Origin: Actinoplanes couchii | Lineage (GTDB): Bacteria; Actinomycetota; Actinomycetes; Mycobacteriales; Micromonosporaceae | Assembly: GCF_016862075.1 (NCBI RefSeq) | Contig: NZ_BOMG01000095.1 | Span: 1-40,431, forward strand | Length of the DNA: 40,431 nt | Reading direction: 5' to 3' | In this document: positions 1 to 6,697 of the stretch, one piece after another | Layout: each line of letters starts with the position of its first letter | How positions within the stretch are numbered: position 1 is the stretch's first letter | The notes under the pieces: generated by a model | What the model was told of the DNA's origin: nothing | Databases searched by the model: none | Seen by the model: the letters and a program-made list of their open reading frames with translations, nothing else | Made by a program: the position numbers and the translations under genes

Positions 1-6
1 TACCCC

Positions 7-465
7 TTAGCAAAAGGCCCGACTGTGCCAAACCTTGGAGGCGGCGTAGCCGTTACTGGCGGGTGAGAAGGCGTACCAGCTCAGTGCCGAGATGACGTTC
101 AGGATGGCGCCGCCGGCGAGCCGTGGGGCGAACGCGCGGGTGACGTGCAGGGTGCCCCAGAAATTGGTGTCGAACTCGCGCCGGATGTTCTCCGTCGAGG
201 CGCCGAGCAGGGGTGCGTTCGTGGAGATGCCGGCGTTGTTGACCAGGAGGTCGAGGTCGCCCACCTCGGCTGCCGCGGCGTCGATGGAGGCCTGGTCGGT
301 GATGTCCAGCCGGAGCGGAACGACGCCCGGGATGTCGATGAGCTCCGGACGGCGGGCGGTGGCGTAGACGGTGGTGGCGCCACGGGCGAGCAGGGCCTCG
401 GCGAAGGCCTTGCCCAATCCACGGTTGGCGCCGGTCACGAGGGCTTTCGAGCCGTTGATCTGCAT
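7..465 (-). pseudogene. SDR oxidoreductase, truncated at the window edge
   Basis: NAD(P)-dependent short-chain dehydrogenase. The Rossmann glycine motif TGANRGLG lies near residue 11, NNAG near residue 77, and the active-site YAASK ends at residue 144. Right after that lysine the reading frame turns into VWHSRAFC and stops, so the frame has 152 residues where SDRs of this type usually have 230-250. The homologous part therefore ends near base 34, and bases 1-33 look foreign. The C-terminal half that shapes the substrate pocket is missing, so the product is probably inactive. I infer an insertion (for example an IS end) or a rearrangement junction. The start at 465 is an ATG about 17 bases from a palindromic operator candidate. 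Confidence 0.75.
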
Positions 466-481
466 ACCGCCACGCTAAAAC

Positions 482-497
482 CTGACGTTGACGTCAG
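482..497. promoter_or_regulatory. palindromic operator candidate upstream of the SDR
   Basis: CTGACGTTGACGTCAG has two perfect 7-base arms around a 2-base centre. It sits 17 bases upstream of the SDR start at 465, where a TetR-type repressor would block transcription. The adjacent plus-strand gene at 582 is not a TetR, so the cognate regulator is not obvious in this window. Confidence 0.5.
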
Positions 498-581
498 AGG
501 CCAGGGACTGCGAGCCGCATCACTGATTGAATACCACGACGACCTCGATACCCGTACCGCCGGAAGGAAAGGAAGTTGCCG

Positions 582-1193
582 ATGGGGATCGACGACCGGA
601 AGCTGAGCCCCGCAGTGCTCGCGGCACTCACCTATCTGCCCCGGTTCAACCAGCGCCTGGAGCCGGTCGACCTGACGCCCTTGATCCCGTTCCTCAACGA
701 ACTGCTGGACGACCTGCCGTGGTGGAACCGTGACTACCGGGTCACGCGGGTCGAACTGGTTCTGCCCCATGAGATCCCGGACTACCCCGGCGGGCGGCTG
801 AAGAGATTCACCGAGGTGTCGGTGCCGGCGATGCTCACCGACGGGGCCGGGCACGAGCTGCCGTTCTTCGGCCGGATCCGTTTCGAGGGCGACATCCTGC
901 GACGTTTCGAGGCGAAGGTCGGTGACACCGTGATCACCCCCGCGCTGCGCCCCGCCGGCGTCCAGGACCCGCACCCGTTCGGCCCGCTGCTGGAGGCCCT
1001 GATGGCCAACCGCCACCATTCGACAAGCGACCTGGCCAATGGAGCGGGACTGTCCCGATCGACGGTGCGCTGGCTGGGCAGCGGCGGGCTCAGACCACAC
1101 CCCAACCTCGTCCGGCACCTCGCCGAGGCGCTGGGCTTGCCCGAAGCCGACCTGGCCGCGATCGCTGGTGTCTCCGAACAGGACTACCTGTGA
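582..1193 (+). CDS. helix-turn-helix protein with unknown N-terminal domain
   Basis: 203 residues. I do not recognise the N-terminal two thirds (about residues 1-135), which look like a soluble alpha/beta domain. The last 60 residues resemble an XRE-type helix-turn-helix: a DLANGAGLSRSTVRWLGSG segment followed by HLAEALGLPEADLAAIAGV, so DNA binding is likely. The ATG at 582 is preferred over an in-frame TTG at 576 because the purine-rich GGAAGGAAAGGAAG run (562-575) lies 6 bases upstream of it. The gene ends 60 bases before another XRE regulator in the same direction, and the two may be co-transcribed. Its relation to the divergent SDR is unclear. Confidence 0.65.
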   Translation: MGIDDRKLSPAVLAALTYLPRFNQRLEPVDLTPLIPFLNELLDDLPWWNRDYRVTRVELVLPHEIPDYPGGRLKRFTEVSVPAMLTDGAGHELPFFGRIRFEGDILRRFEAKVGDTVITPALRPAGVQDPHPFGPLLEALMANRHHSTSDLANGAGLSRSTVRWLGSGGLRPHPNLVRHLAEALGLPEADLAAIAGVSEQDYL

Positions 1194-1253
1194 GGCCGGG
1201 CGGTGGTACAGCACTGATCCACCACGCCTGACGGCGGGGATACGGTCGAACGT

Positions 1254-2456
1254 GTGACCCTACGACGGCCCCCCGACCCCGCGATCGGTACGGAGATCCG
1301 TGCCCGCCGCCTGCTGCGCGGGTGGAGCATCCGGTTCGCCGCCAGCCGGGCCGGTGTTTCGCATGCCACCTGGAGCCGCATCGAACGAGGGCTGCAGACG
1401 GCCGACAACCGTTTCATGCTCGCCGCCATCGCCGCCGCCCTGGAATGCACCCCGGCCGAGCTGGTCCGGCCCGCCGTACCGGCCTCGGACCGGGTGACCG
1501 CGGCAGCCCGGGCCGGTGTGCTCGGCCTGCGGACGGCGCTTGTCGACATCGACCTGACCGAGCCGCCCGGCCGGCCGGCGTCGCCGATCGCCGAACTCCG
1601 CCGTAGCGCCGATCTGGTGGGCGCCCTCTACCGGACGTGTGACTACGCCGGGGCGGCACACCTGCTGCCGGATCTCCTGCGTCACCTGCACACCGAGACG
1701 GCCGGGCCGCACCATCGCGACGCGCTCCGGCTGCTCTGCGAGGCCACCCACACCGCCTCGTCGGTGCTGCGCAGTCTCGGTCACCCCTCGGACGCCTGGC
1801 TGGGCGCACAGCAATGCCGCGACGCGGCGGACGCCGCCGGCGATCCGATACTTCAAGGGCATGCGGCGTACGTGCTGGCCAGCGCAGCGATCGCCTGTGG
1901 CTCGCACCAGCGTGGGCAGACGCTCGCCGAACGGGCGGTGGACGCCCTGAGCCCGCACCTCGCCCGGCCCGGCGGCCTCGAAGCGCTCGGATCGCTGCAC
2001 CTGGTCGCCGCGCTGGCGAGCCGGTTCCGGCAGCGCCCGGACGACAGCCGGGACTGGCTCACCGCGGCGTCCGCCCTGGCCCGCCGCACCGGCGAGACCG
2101 ACACGATGGGACTGTTCTTCGGCCCCACCAACGTGAACATCTGGTGGATGAGCATCGAGGTCGACGACGGCGACCCGATCCGGGTCGTGGAGATCGCCCG
2201 GCGCACCGACCCGGCGGTGATCCCGGTCGGGGTACGGCAGGTCTTCTACTACGCCGACACCGCACGCGCCCTGGCCCGCATCGGCGGCCGCGACCGGGAG
2301 GCGATCCGTTTCCTGCTCACCGCGGAACGCGTCGCACCGCAGCACGTGCGCACGTGCCCGGAGACGACCGCCGCCATCCGGCTGCTGCTGGAGCGTTCCC
2401 GCCGTCAGTCCGGCGGCACCGAGCTGCGGGCCCTCTACGAACGGGTGACGTCCTGA
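1254..2456 (+). CDS. XRE-family regulator with TPR-like C-terminal region
   Basis: 400 residues from a GTG start. Residues 10-65 form a lambda-repressor-type helix-turn-helix (IGTEIRARRLLRGWSIRFAA, then GVSHATWSRIERG, then a LAAIAAALECTPAEL tail). The remaining 330 residues are alanine- and leucine-rich helical repeats with paired motifs such as YAGAAHLLPDLLRHL and DRDREAIRFLLTAERVAP-like helices, as in actinobacterial XRE proteins whose C-terminus folds as TPR-like ligand- or partner-sensing repeats. It is probably a cytoplasmic transcription regulator. Its targets cannot be told from the sequence. It converges on the ECF sigma unit, with a shared hairpin between them. Confidence 0.75.
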   Translation: MTLRRPPDPAIGTEIRARRLLRGWSIRFAASRAGVSHATWSRIERGLQTADNRFMLAAIAAALECTPAELVRPAVPASDRVTAAARAGVLGLRTALVDIDLTEPPGRPASPIAELRRSADLVGALYRTCDYAGAAHLLPDLLRHLHTETAGPHHRDALRLLCEATHTASSVLRSLGHPSDAWLGAQQCRDAADAAGDPILQGHAAYVLASAAIACGSHQRGQTLAERAVDALSPHLARPGGLEALGSLHLVAALASRFRQRPDDSRDWLTAASALARRTGETDTMGLFFGPTNVNIWWMSIEVDDGDPIRVVEIARRTDPAVIPVGVRQVFYYADTARALARIGGRDREAIRFLLTAERVAPQHVRTCPETTAAIRLLLERSRRQSGGTELRALYERVTS

Positions 2457-2469
2457 GCCCGCGACGGCC

Positions 2470-2498
2470 GAGGCCGTTCCCGGTCAGGGAACGACCTC
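2470..2498. terminator. bidirectional hairpin between convergent units
   Basis: GAGG-C-CGTTCCC, loop GGTCA, GGGAACG-A-CCTC: a 12-pair stem with one mismatch. It lies between the XRE gene ending at 2456 and the minus-strand small ORF, whose TGA stop (2484-2486) sits in the loop. There is no U tract, which is usual for high-GC actinomycetes. Confidence 0.6.
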
Positions 2499-2654
2499 TC
2501 CGCAATCGCTGGTCGGTGGTGGGGTCGGGTCGGCATGGAGATCTCGCAGGAGCTGACGTACGTCGTTCCCGGCGGTCAAGGTGGTCAGGGCGGACACGGT
2601 GGCCCGGGCCAGGAGTTGGTCGAGTTCGGCGTCCATGATGTCGTCATGGTCCAT
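2484..2654 (-). CDS. 56-aa small protein coupled to the ECF sigma gene
   Basis: A 56-residue frame starting MDHDDIMDAELDQLLARA and ending SDCGEVVP. It starts inside the last codons of the ECF sigma gene (11-base overlap, different frame). AAGGAGA lies about 7 bases upstream of the ATG, an excellent ribosome binding site. The first half is an acidic amphipathic helix; the tail is proline-rich. No transmembrane segment or zinc motif is visible, so it is not a classical membrane anti-sigma factor. Translational coupling suggests it works with the sigma factor, either as a soluble partner or as an unrelated co-expressed peptide. I do not recognise a family. Confidence 0.6.
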   Translation of the reverse strand: MDHDDIMDAELDQLLARATVSALTTLTAGNDVRQLLRDLHADPTPPPTSDCGEVVP

Positions 2655-3159
2655 CGTCGGTCTCCTTCCCTGATGCCTCGTTCAGAAGACGGATCAGTCT
2701 CCGGCGGCTGTGGCGCAGGTTGGACCGGACCGTTGCGGCGTTCTGACGGGTGATCTCGGCGATCTCCACTGGATCGAAGCCGTCGGTGGCCAGGGCGAAC
2801 ACTGTCCGCTGAGCCGGCGAAAGCTCCCGGAGCAGCGCGAGAACGGTGGTGGCGTCCTCGTCGAACGGGGTCCGCTGCCGGTCGATCTGCTGCGCCGAGG
2901 CGCGGGCCTCGGCGTCACGTTGCCGGGCCTGCCGGGAACGAACCCGGCAGATCTGCCGGCTGACGGCCGCTCTGGCATACGCGTACGGCGCTTCGATCGT
3001 CGTCCAGTGGCACAGAACCGTTCGCATGGCGTCCTGGGCCAGGTCCTCGGCCTCGGACACGCACGATGCTCCGATCCGGAGCGCGAACCAGGTCAACGAC
3101 CTGAAATCGGCCAGATAGTACGCGTCGAACGTGTCCGGTCTCCGCGGGTGCTCACCCAT
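2644..3159 (-). CDS. ECF-type RNA polymerase sigma factor
   Basis: 171 residues. Region 2 lies at about residues 15-75 (FRSLTWFALRIGASCVSEAE, then DLAQDAMRTVLCHW) and region 4 at about residues 105-165 (LRELSPAQRTVFALATDGF, then PVEIAEITRQNAATVRSNLR). The order and length fit a group IV (ECF) sigma factor that directs RNA polymerase to a small regulon. The ATG at 3159 is chosen because GAGGAGAAAGCC precedes it; longer in-frame starts at 3213 and 3288 lack such a site. The linker between the regions is rich in Arg, Gln and Ala. A 56-aa ORF overlaps its 3' end; no classical anti-sigma gene is adjacent. Confidence 0.85.
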   Translation of the reverse strand: MGEHPRRPDTFDAYYLADFRSLTWFALRIGASCVSEAEDLAQDAMRTVLCHWTTIEAPYAYARAAVSRQICRVRSRQARQRDAEARASAQQIDRQRTPFDEDATTVLALLRELSPAQRTVFALATDGFDPVEIAEITRQNAATVRSNLRHSRRRLIRLLNEASGKETDDGP

Positions 3160-3462
3160 GGCTTTCTCCTCGACATCGGTGGGGATCTGCTCATCGGCTC
3201 GCTCCTTCTCCATGGGTGGGGTGATGGTGGGGATACTCGTCTTCGGCGCTCGTTTGCCGACAGGTGTCGAAGCCGATCCCCTCTCCACCGGTCCCAGGTC
3301 TTGTACTCAAGGTGCGTGTGCCGAGCCGAGCGTGCAATCGCCGGCCGGAATTTCTGTCAGTGACGGCGAGAAGCCACCGCGGCGGCCATGACGGCGGCGG
3401 TCAGGGCGGTCACCGCCCGGGAGCCGGGCAGCAGGTACACACCGGGGCTGGGCTCGGTTATC

Positions 3463-3822
3463 GTGCCGCGGGTGTTCACCAAGCAGGAACTTCGTACGTA
3501 CGGGCCCCGGGTCGGCGCTGTGTTGCTGGCCGGGTGGGGTGCCTACCTGGCTCTGTATCCGCCGACGATCGTGCGGACCGATGGCTCGCGGTACGAGCGG
3601 GTGGTCGCGTCGTGGGAGTGTGAGCCGCCGATCGCCCTGGTGTTCACCGAGACGATCCGGGACTCGTCGTCCCGGTCGACGCCTGCTTCGGAGAGCGCCG
3701 ACCAGGCGTGCCGGGACCGGGCGATCGGATCCGGAGTCGCCATCGGGCTCCTCGGCACCGGCGTGGCTCTGCTGCTCGGTTTCGCCCGCCCTATGCCCCG
3801 CCGCGAGAAAACGGACTCATGA
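3463..3822 (+). CDS. small two-helix membrane protein, function unknown
   Basis: 119 residues from a GTG at 3463 (a second GTG at 3472 and an ATG at 3388 are alternatives; no strong ribosome binding site decides). The first hydrophobic segment is GAVLLAGWGAYLALY and the second, near the C-terminus, is GVAIGLLGTGVALLLGF, followed by a basic tail RPMPRREKTDS. The central loop (about 55 residues) carries two cysteines (WECEPP and DQACRDR) and probably lies outside the membrane, where they could form a disulfide. I recognise no family. Its stop overlaps the end of the convergent TfoX-like gene by 6 bases. Confidence 0.55.
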   Translation: MPRVFTKQELRTYGPRVGAVLLAGWGAYLALYPPTIVRTDGSRYERVVASWECEPPIALVFTETIRDSSSRSTPASESADQACRDRAIGSGVAIGLLGTGVALLLGFARPMPRREKTDS

Positions 3823-4146
3823 CCTCGAGCTGGCGTGGAAGGACAGCGCTGCGGTCATCCAGTAGTCGAAGTCCTCGGTGAGGGCCGTCTTGTCGACGCC
3901 GATCCAGCCCTTGCCCATCGAACGGCCCGTGCCCATCTCGGCGCGTGCGGCACCCGGCTTCGCCAGGTGTTCGGCTGCGTCGTCGGGTGAGACCCGGACG
4001 AGCAGGTCGGCGTTGCCCGCCGAGACGCAGACGACCATCCGCTCGTCCACCATGAAGGCGAGGCCGCCGAACATCTTGACCTCGCGGACCTGCCGGTCGG
4101 TCAGGGCGGCGCGGACGCGCTCAGCCGTCTCCGGGTCGTACGCCAT
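3817..4146 (-). CDS. TfoX N-terminal domain protein
   Basis: 109 residues. MAYDPETAERVRAALTD, then VREVKMFGGLAFMVDERMVV and a DLLVRVSPDDAAEHLAKPGA stretch match the compact TfoX N-terminal domain seen as a stand-alone protein in many actinobacteria. In Haemophilus the family is linked to competence, but these short stand-alone members have no established function. The ATG at 4146 has AAGGAG about 6 bases upstream, so it is preferred over the ATG at 4164. The start lies within the 3' end of the TetR gene (26-base overlap), so the two are translationally coupled. Confidence 0.8.
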   Translation of the reverse strand: MAYDPETAERVRAALTDRQVREVKMFGGLAFMVDERMVVCVSAGNADLLVRVSPDDAAEHLAKPGAARAEMGTGRSMGKGWIGVDKTALTEDFDYWMTAALSFHASSRS

Positions 4147-4720
4147 GATCGCTCCTTCGGACACGGGAGGCTGTCGCGGCGACGGTTTCCAGGTCGTCGC
4201 TGGAGAAACCCACCCTACTCAGCACCGCCAGGGACTTGTTCGTCGCCAGTGTGCACAGCGCCAGCTCGGCGGCCTCATTTTCGTCGGCTCCGGCCGCCAG
4301 TAGCGCCTGCTCCAGCATCGCCCGCAAGGTGTCGATCATGGTGCGGACCGTCGCCTGGCCGGCCGCGTCGAGCGCCGGGAACTGCGCCGCCGACATGGTG
4401 AGCAGGCAGCCGTCGGGGACCGTCGGGTCGGCGATGCGGTTCAGGGTGACCCGCAGGTACGCGGTGATCACGGCGCTGGGATCCGAGTGGGGCCCGGTGA
4501 GTGCCTCCTCGTACAACGGGTGGTAGCTCTGCGCGTACCGCAGCAGGCTTTTTTGAAAGAGGGTGCTCTTGTCGCCGAAGGTGCTGTAGAGCGAACTGCG
4601 GCCCAGACCGGTGCCCTCGGTCAGGCGGTCGATCGAGGCTTCGGACCAGCCCCAGCGCCAGAAGACGTGCATCGCGAGCCGGAGCGCCTCGTCGACGTCG
4701 AACTGTTTGCGGCCTGCCAT
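4121..4720 (-). CDS. TetR-family repressor of the hydrolase module
   Basis: 199 residues starting MAGRKQFDVDEAL. The N-terminal helix-turn-helix spans about residues 8-55 (FWRWGWSEASIDRLTEGTG, then LGRSSLYSTFGDKSTLFQ), and a 140-residue helical ligand and dimerisation domain follows. It is transcribed away from an epoxide-hydrolase-like gene. Two 18-base near-palindromes lie in and just beyond the 56-base gap, which strongly suggests autoregulation and control of the hydrolase. The first operator lies 21 bases from its own start. A TfoX-like gene overlaps its end. Confidence 0.85.
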   Translation of the reverse strand: MAGRKQFDVDEALRLAMHVFWRWGWSEASIDRLTEGTGLGRSSLYSTFGDKSTLFQKSLLRYAQSYHPLYEEALTGPHSDPSAVITAYLRVTLNRIADPTVPDGCLLTMSAAQFPALDAAGQATVRTMIDTLRAMLEQALLAAGADENEAAELALCTLATNKSLAVLSRVGFSSDDLETVAATASRVRRSDHGVRPGDG

Positions 4721-4740
4721 GACCAACAGCGTACCGCATC

Positions 4741-4802
4741 TTGCACCGATCGTTTCAACATGCGTATGGTCGTGGCATGACAACTTGGACTGATCGTTCC
4801 AA
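4741..4802. promoter_or_regulatory. two TetR operator candidates
   Basis: TTGCACCGATCGTTTCAA at 4741-4758 and TTGGACTGATCGTTCCAA at 4785-4802 share 15 of 18 bases, and both read as TTGnA-N8-TnCAA palindromes. The centres are 44 bases apart, about four helical turns. The second lies inside codons 3-9 of the hydrolase gene, so repression could include a roadblock. Confidence 0.65.
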
Positions 4803-5667
4803 CACTGTGGTGCCCGACGGATTCATCAGCCGGATCGTGGAGGTGGACGGGCTGCGGCTGCACGCCGTCACCGGCGGGGACGGGCCGCCGCTGCTGCTTG
4901 TCGGCGGGTGGCCGCAGACGTGGTACGCCTGGCGGGACGTGATGCCCGCACTCGCCCGCACCCATACCGTCGTCGCCGTCGACCAGCGCGGGACCGGGCT
5001 GTCCGGCAAACCCGACGCCGGGTACGACGCCGGCACCCTCGCCACCGACCTGGTCGCGTTGATGGCCGCGCTCGGGCACGACCGGTTCGACGTGGTCGGC
5101 CACGACATCGGCACGTGGACCGCCTACGCCCTCGCCGCCGACCATCCGTCACGAATCGGCCGGCTGGCCGTGGTCGAAGCCGTGATCCCCGGGCTCGTAC
5201 CGTCGCCGCCGGCATTCGGCCCGGCCGCACTCAACCGGAAGCTGTGGCAGTTCGGCTTCAACCGGCTCGACGGCCTCAACGAGGACCTGGTCCGGGGCCG
5301 CGAGCGGCTCTTCTTCGGTTGGCAGTTCGCCACCAAGGCCGCCACCCCCACCACGATTCCCGAGTACGCCGTCGACGTCTATGTGGACGCGATCACCGCC
5401 GATCCGCGCGGGTTGTGGGCGAGTTTCGAGTACTACCGCGCACTGGACGAGACGATCGCGCAGAACGAGCGCCGCGCCCGAACCCGGCTCACACTGCCGG
5501 TCCTCGCCGTCGGCGGCGCACTGTGGAGCGGAGCCGGCACCGGCCAGACGATGCGCCTGGCAGCCGACGACGTCACCGAGGCGATCCTCGACGACTGCGG
5601 CCACTACCCAGCCGAGGAAAAGCCCGAACAATTCACCACGATCTTGGAAAGTTTCCTACTAACCTGA
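4777..5667 (+). CDS. alpha/beta hydrolase, epoxide-hydrolase-like
   Basis: 296 residues from the ATG at 4777. The oxyanion-side motif is VGGWPQTWYAWRDVMP near residue 44. The nucleophile elbow is VVGHDIGTWTAY, with aspartate in place of serine, as in epoxide hydrolases and haloalkane dehalogenases. The catalytic histidine is in DDCGHYPAEEKP near the C-terminus. The two lid tyrosines typical of epoxide hydrolases cannot be assigned safely, although a YYRALDE segment is present. It is probably a cytosolic detoxification enzyme hydrolysing epoxides or related electrophiles. It is divergent from its TetR gene and followed after 4 bases by a DUF6886 gene. Confidence 0.8.
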   Translation: MTTWTDRSNTVVPDGFISRIVEVDGLRLHAVTGGDGPPLLLVGGWPQTWYAWRDVMPALARTHTVVAVDQRGTGLSGKPDAGYDAGTLATDLVALMAALGHDRFDVVGHDIGTWTAYALAADHPSRIGRLAVVEAVIPGLVPSPPAFGPAALNRKLWQFGFNRLDGLNEDLVRGRERLFFGWQFATKAATPTTIPEYAVDVYVDAITADPRGLWASFEYYRALDETIAQNERRARTRLTLPVLAVGGALWSGAGTGQTMRLAADDVTEAILDDCGHYPAEEKPEQFTTILESFLLT

Positions 5668-5671
5668 TCGG

Positions 5672-6175
5672 GTGCCGCGGCTTTTCCACGTCAGCGACGA
5701 GGGCCCGTTCACCGTCATGAGGCCGCGTCCCTCACCGGCCGGCACTCCCCACGAGGGGCGGGAATGGGTGTGGGCGGTCGACGAGAAGAGGTTGCCGAAC
5801 TATCTCCTGCCTCGGCAGTGCCCCCGCGTCTGCTGGCTGGCGGAATCTGCCGGCCTGCTCAGCTCTCCGGCTTCCCGCGTCATCGCCGTGGAGCACGGAT
5901 GGGTGCCTCATCTCATGCAGACCAGCCTGAACGTGCACCTTCTCGACCCCGCCGACTTCACCCTGCTCGATGCCACCGCCGGGTACTGGGTCAGCGAACG
6001 GGACGCCCGCGTCGAGGAGGTCCGCCGCGTCGAGAACTGTTTCAGCGCGCTGGCGGAGCACGGCGTCGAAGTGCGTTCGACGCCGTCGCTGTGGCCGTAT
6101 GTCGACGCGGTAGTCGCGGCGAACGCCGAGTTCAGCGCCATCCGCCTGCGCAACGCACAACCACGCGCGCTTTAG
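5672..6175 (+). CDS. DUF6886 family protein
   Basis: 167 residues from a GTG four bases after the hydrolase stop, so it is probably in the same operon. The conserved blocks of this family are visible: RLFHVSDEGPFTVMRPRP at the start, VWAVDEKRLPNYLLPRQCPR near residue 34, VIAVEHGWV, and LLDATAGYWVSERDA; the C-terminal NAQPRAL also fits. Length matches the family (about 165-170). The N-terminal LFHVSDE block resembles the opening of ADP-ribosyltransferase-like folds, but that is only an impression. Function is unknown; it looks soluble and cytoplasmic. Confidence 0.75.
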   Translation: MPRLFHVSDEGPFTVMRPRPSPAGTPHEGREWVWAVDEKRLPNYLLPRQCPRVCWLAESAGLLSSPASRVIAVEHGWVPHLMQTSLNVHLLDPADFTLLDATAGYWVSERDARVEEVRRVENCFSALAEHGVEVRSTPSLWPYVDAVVAANAEFSAIRLRNAQPRAL

Positions 6176-6260
6176 CGGGCCAGGCGATCCAGCAGTTCGC
6201 CGAACAGGGCGTGTTCGCCGGGAGTGAGGTCGCCCGGGTCGTCCCCGCTGCTGAGCTCGT
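6172..6260 (-). pseudogene. possible C-terminal remnant of a regulator
   Basis: The minus strand reads GDDPGDLTPGEHALFGELLD then RLAR and a TAA stop at 6172-6174. This resembles the last helix of MarR-type regulators. Upstream of it the frame is not protein-like, so only the tail is left. The call rests on about 25 residues and is weak. Confidence 0.25.
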
Positions 6261-6334
6261 CAGATCCGTACCGGCACGGCCGTGATCCGGAAACTTTCCG
6301 CGGGAGTCGCCGGTCCGAGATCCTCGACAGGCGG

Positions 6335-6496
6335 CCCGAGGTGGAGATCTACGAGGCCATCTGGCGGGATCTGGTCGATAGGATTGCGCCTATCGAAACC
6401 GAGTCCCGGCGGATCATCGAGAACAAGGTTGAGGAGTGGTCTCGTGCGTGCCCTGAACGGTGCCCGCTGGCGCAAGAGCGCCCGCTCCGGCGGTGA
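6335..6496 (+). pseudogene. C-terminal remnant of a DUF5753-type XRE regulator
   Basis: The frame reads EVEIYEAIWRDLVDR then IAPIETESRRIIENKVEEW. This resembles the last helices of the helix-turn-helix/DUF5753 (Scr1-type) proteins that precede DUF397 genes in actinobacteria. Nothing upstream encodes the DNA-binding half. An inverted repeat CGATAGG-N6-CCTATCG lies inside it at 6376-6395. It runs directly into the DUF397 gene, which supports the identification. Confidence 0.45.
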
Positions 6497-6647
6497 TGGC
6501 GGCAACTGCGTCGAGGTCGCTGACAACCTGGTTGACGTCGTTGCCGTGCGTGACACCAAGAACAAGGACGGCGGCACTCTTGTCTTCGCCTGATCCGGCT
6601 GGACCGCATTCATCCAGGCGGTCAGGGACGGCAGATTCGACGCCTGA
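6444..6647 (+). pseudogene. DUF397 protein interrupted by an in-frame TGA
   Basis: From a GTG at 6444 with GAGGAG at 6431-6436, the frame reads VRALNGARWRKSARSGGDGG then NCVEVADNL and AVRDTKNKDG, the diagnostic DUF397 signature. A TGA at 6591-6593 stops it after TLVFA (49 residues), yet the same frame continues SGWTAFIQAVRDGRFDA to a TGA at 6645-6647, which is exactly the expected DUF397 C-terminus (67 residues). DUF397 proteins act with XRE/DUF5753 partners in developmental or toxin-antitoxin-like regulation. Here the partner is a remnant, so the pair looks inactivated; readthrough of the TGA is the alternative. Confidence 0.7.
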
Positions 6648-6660
6648 GGATCCGGCCGGC

Positions 6661-6687
6661 GCCGCTGCTGAACTCGTCAGCAGCGGC
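6661..6687. terminator. perfect 11-bp hairpin
   Basis: GCCGCTGCTGA, loop ACTCG, TCAGCAGCGGC: a perfect 11-pair stem with a 5-base loop. It lies between the DUF397 remnant and the convergent membrane-protein gene ending at 6698, and can serve both strands. Confidence 0.75.
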
Positions 6688-6697
6688 GTATCGAACG

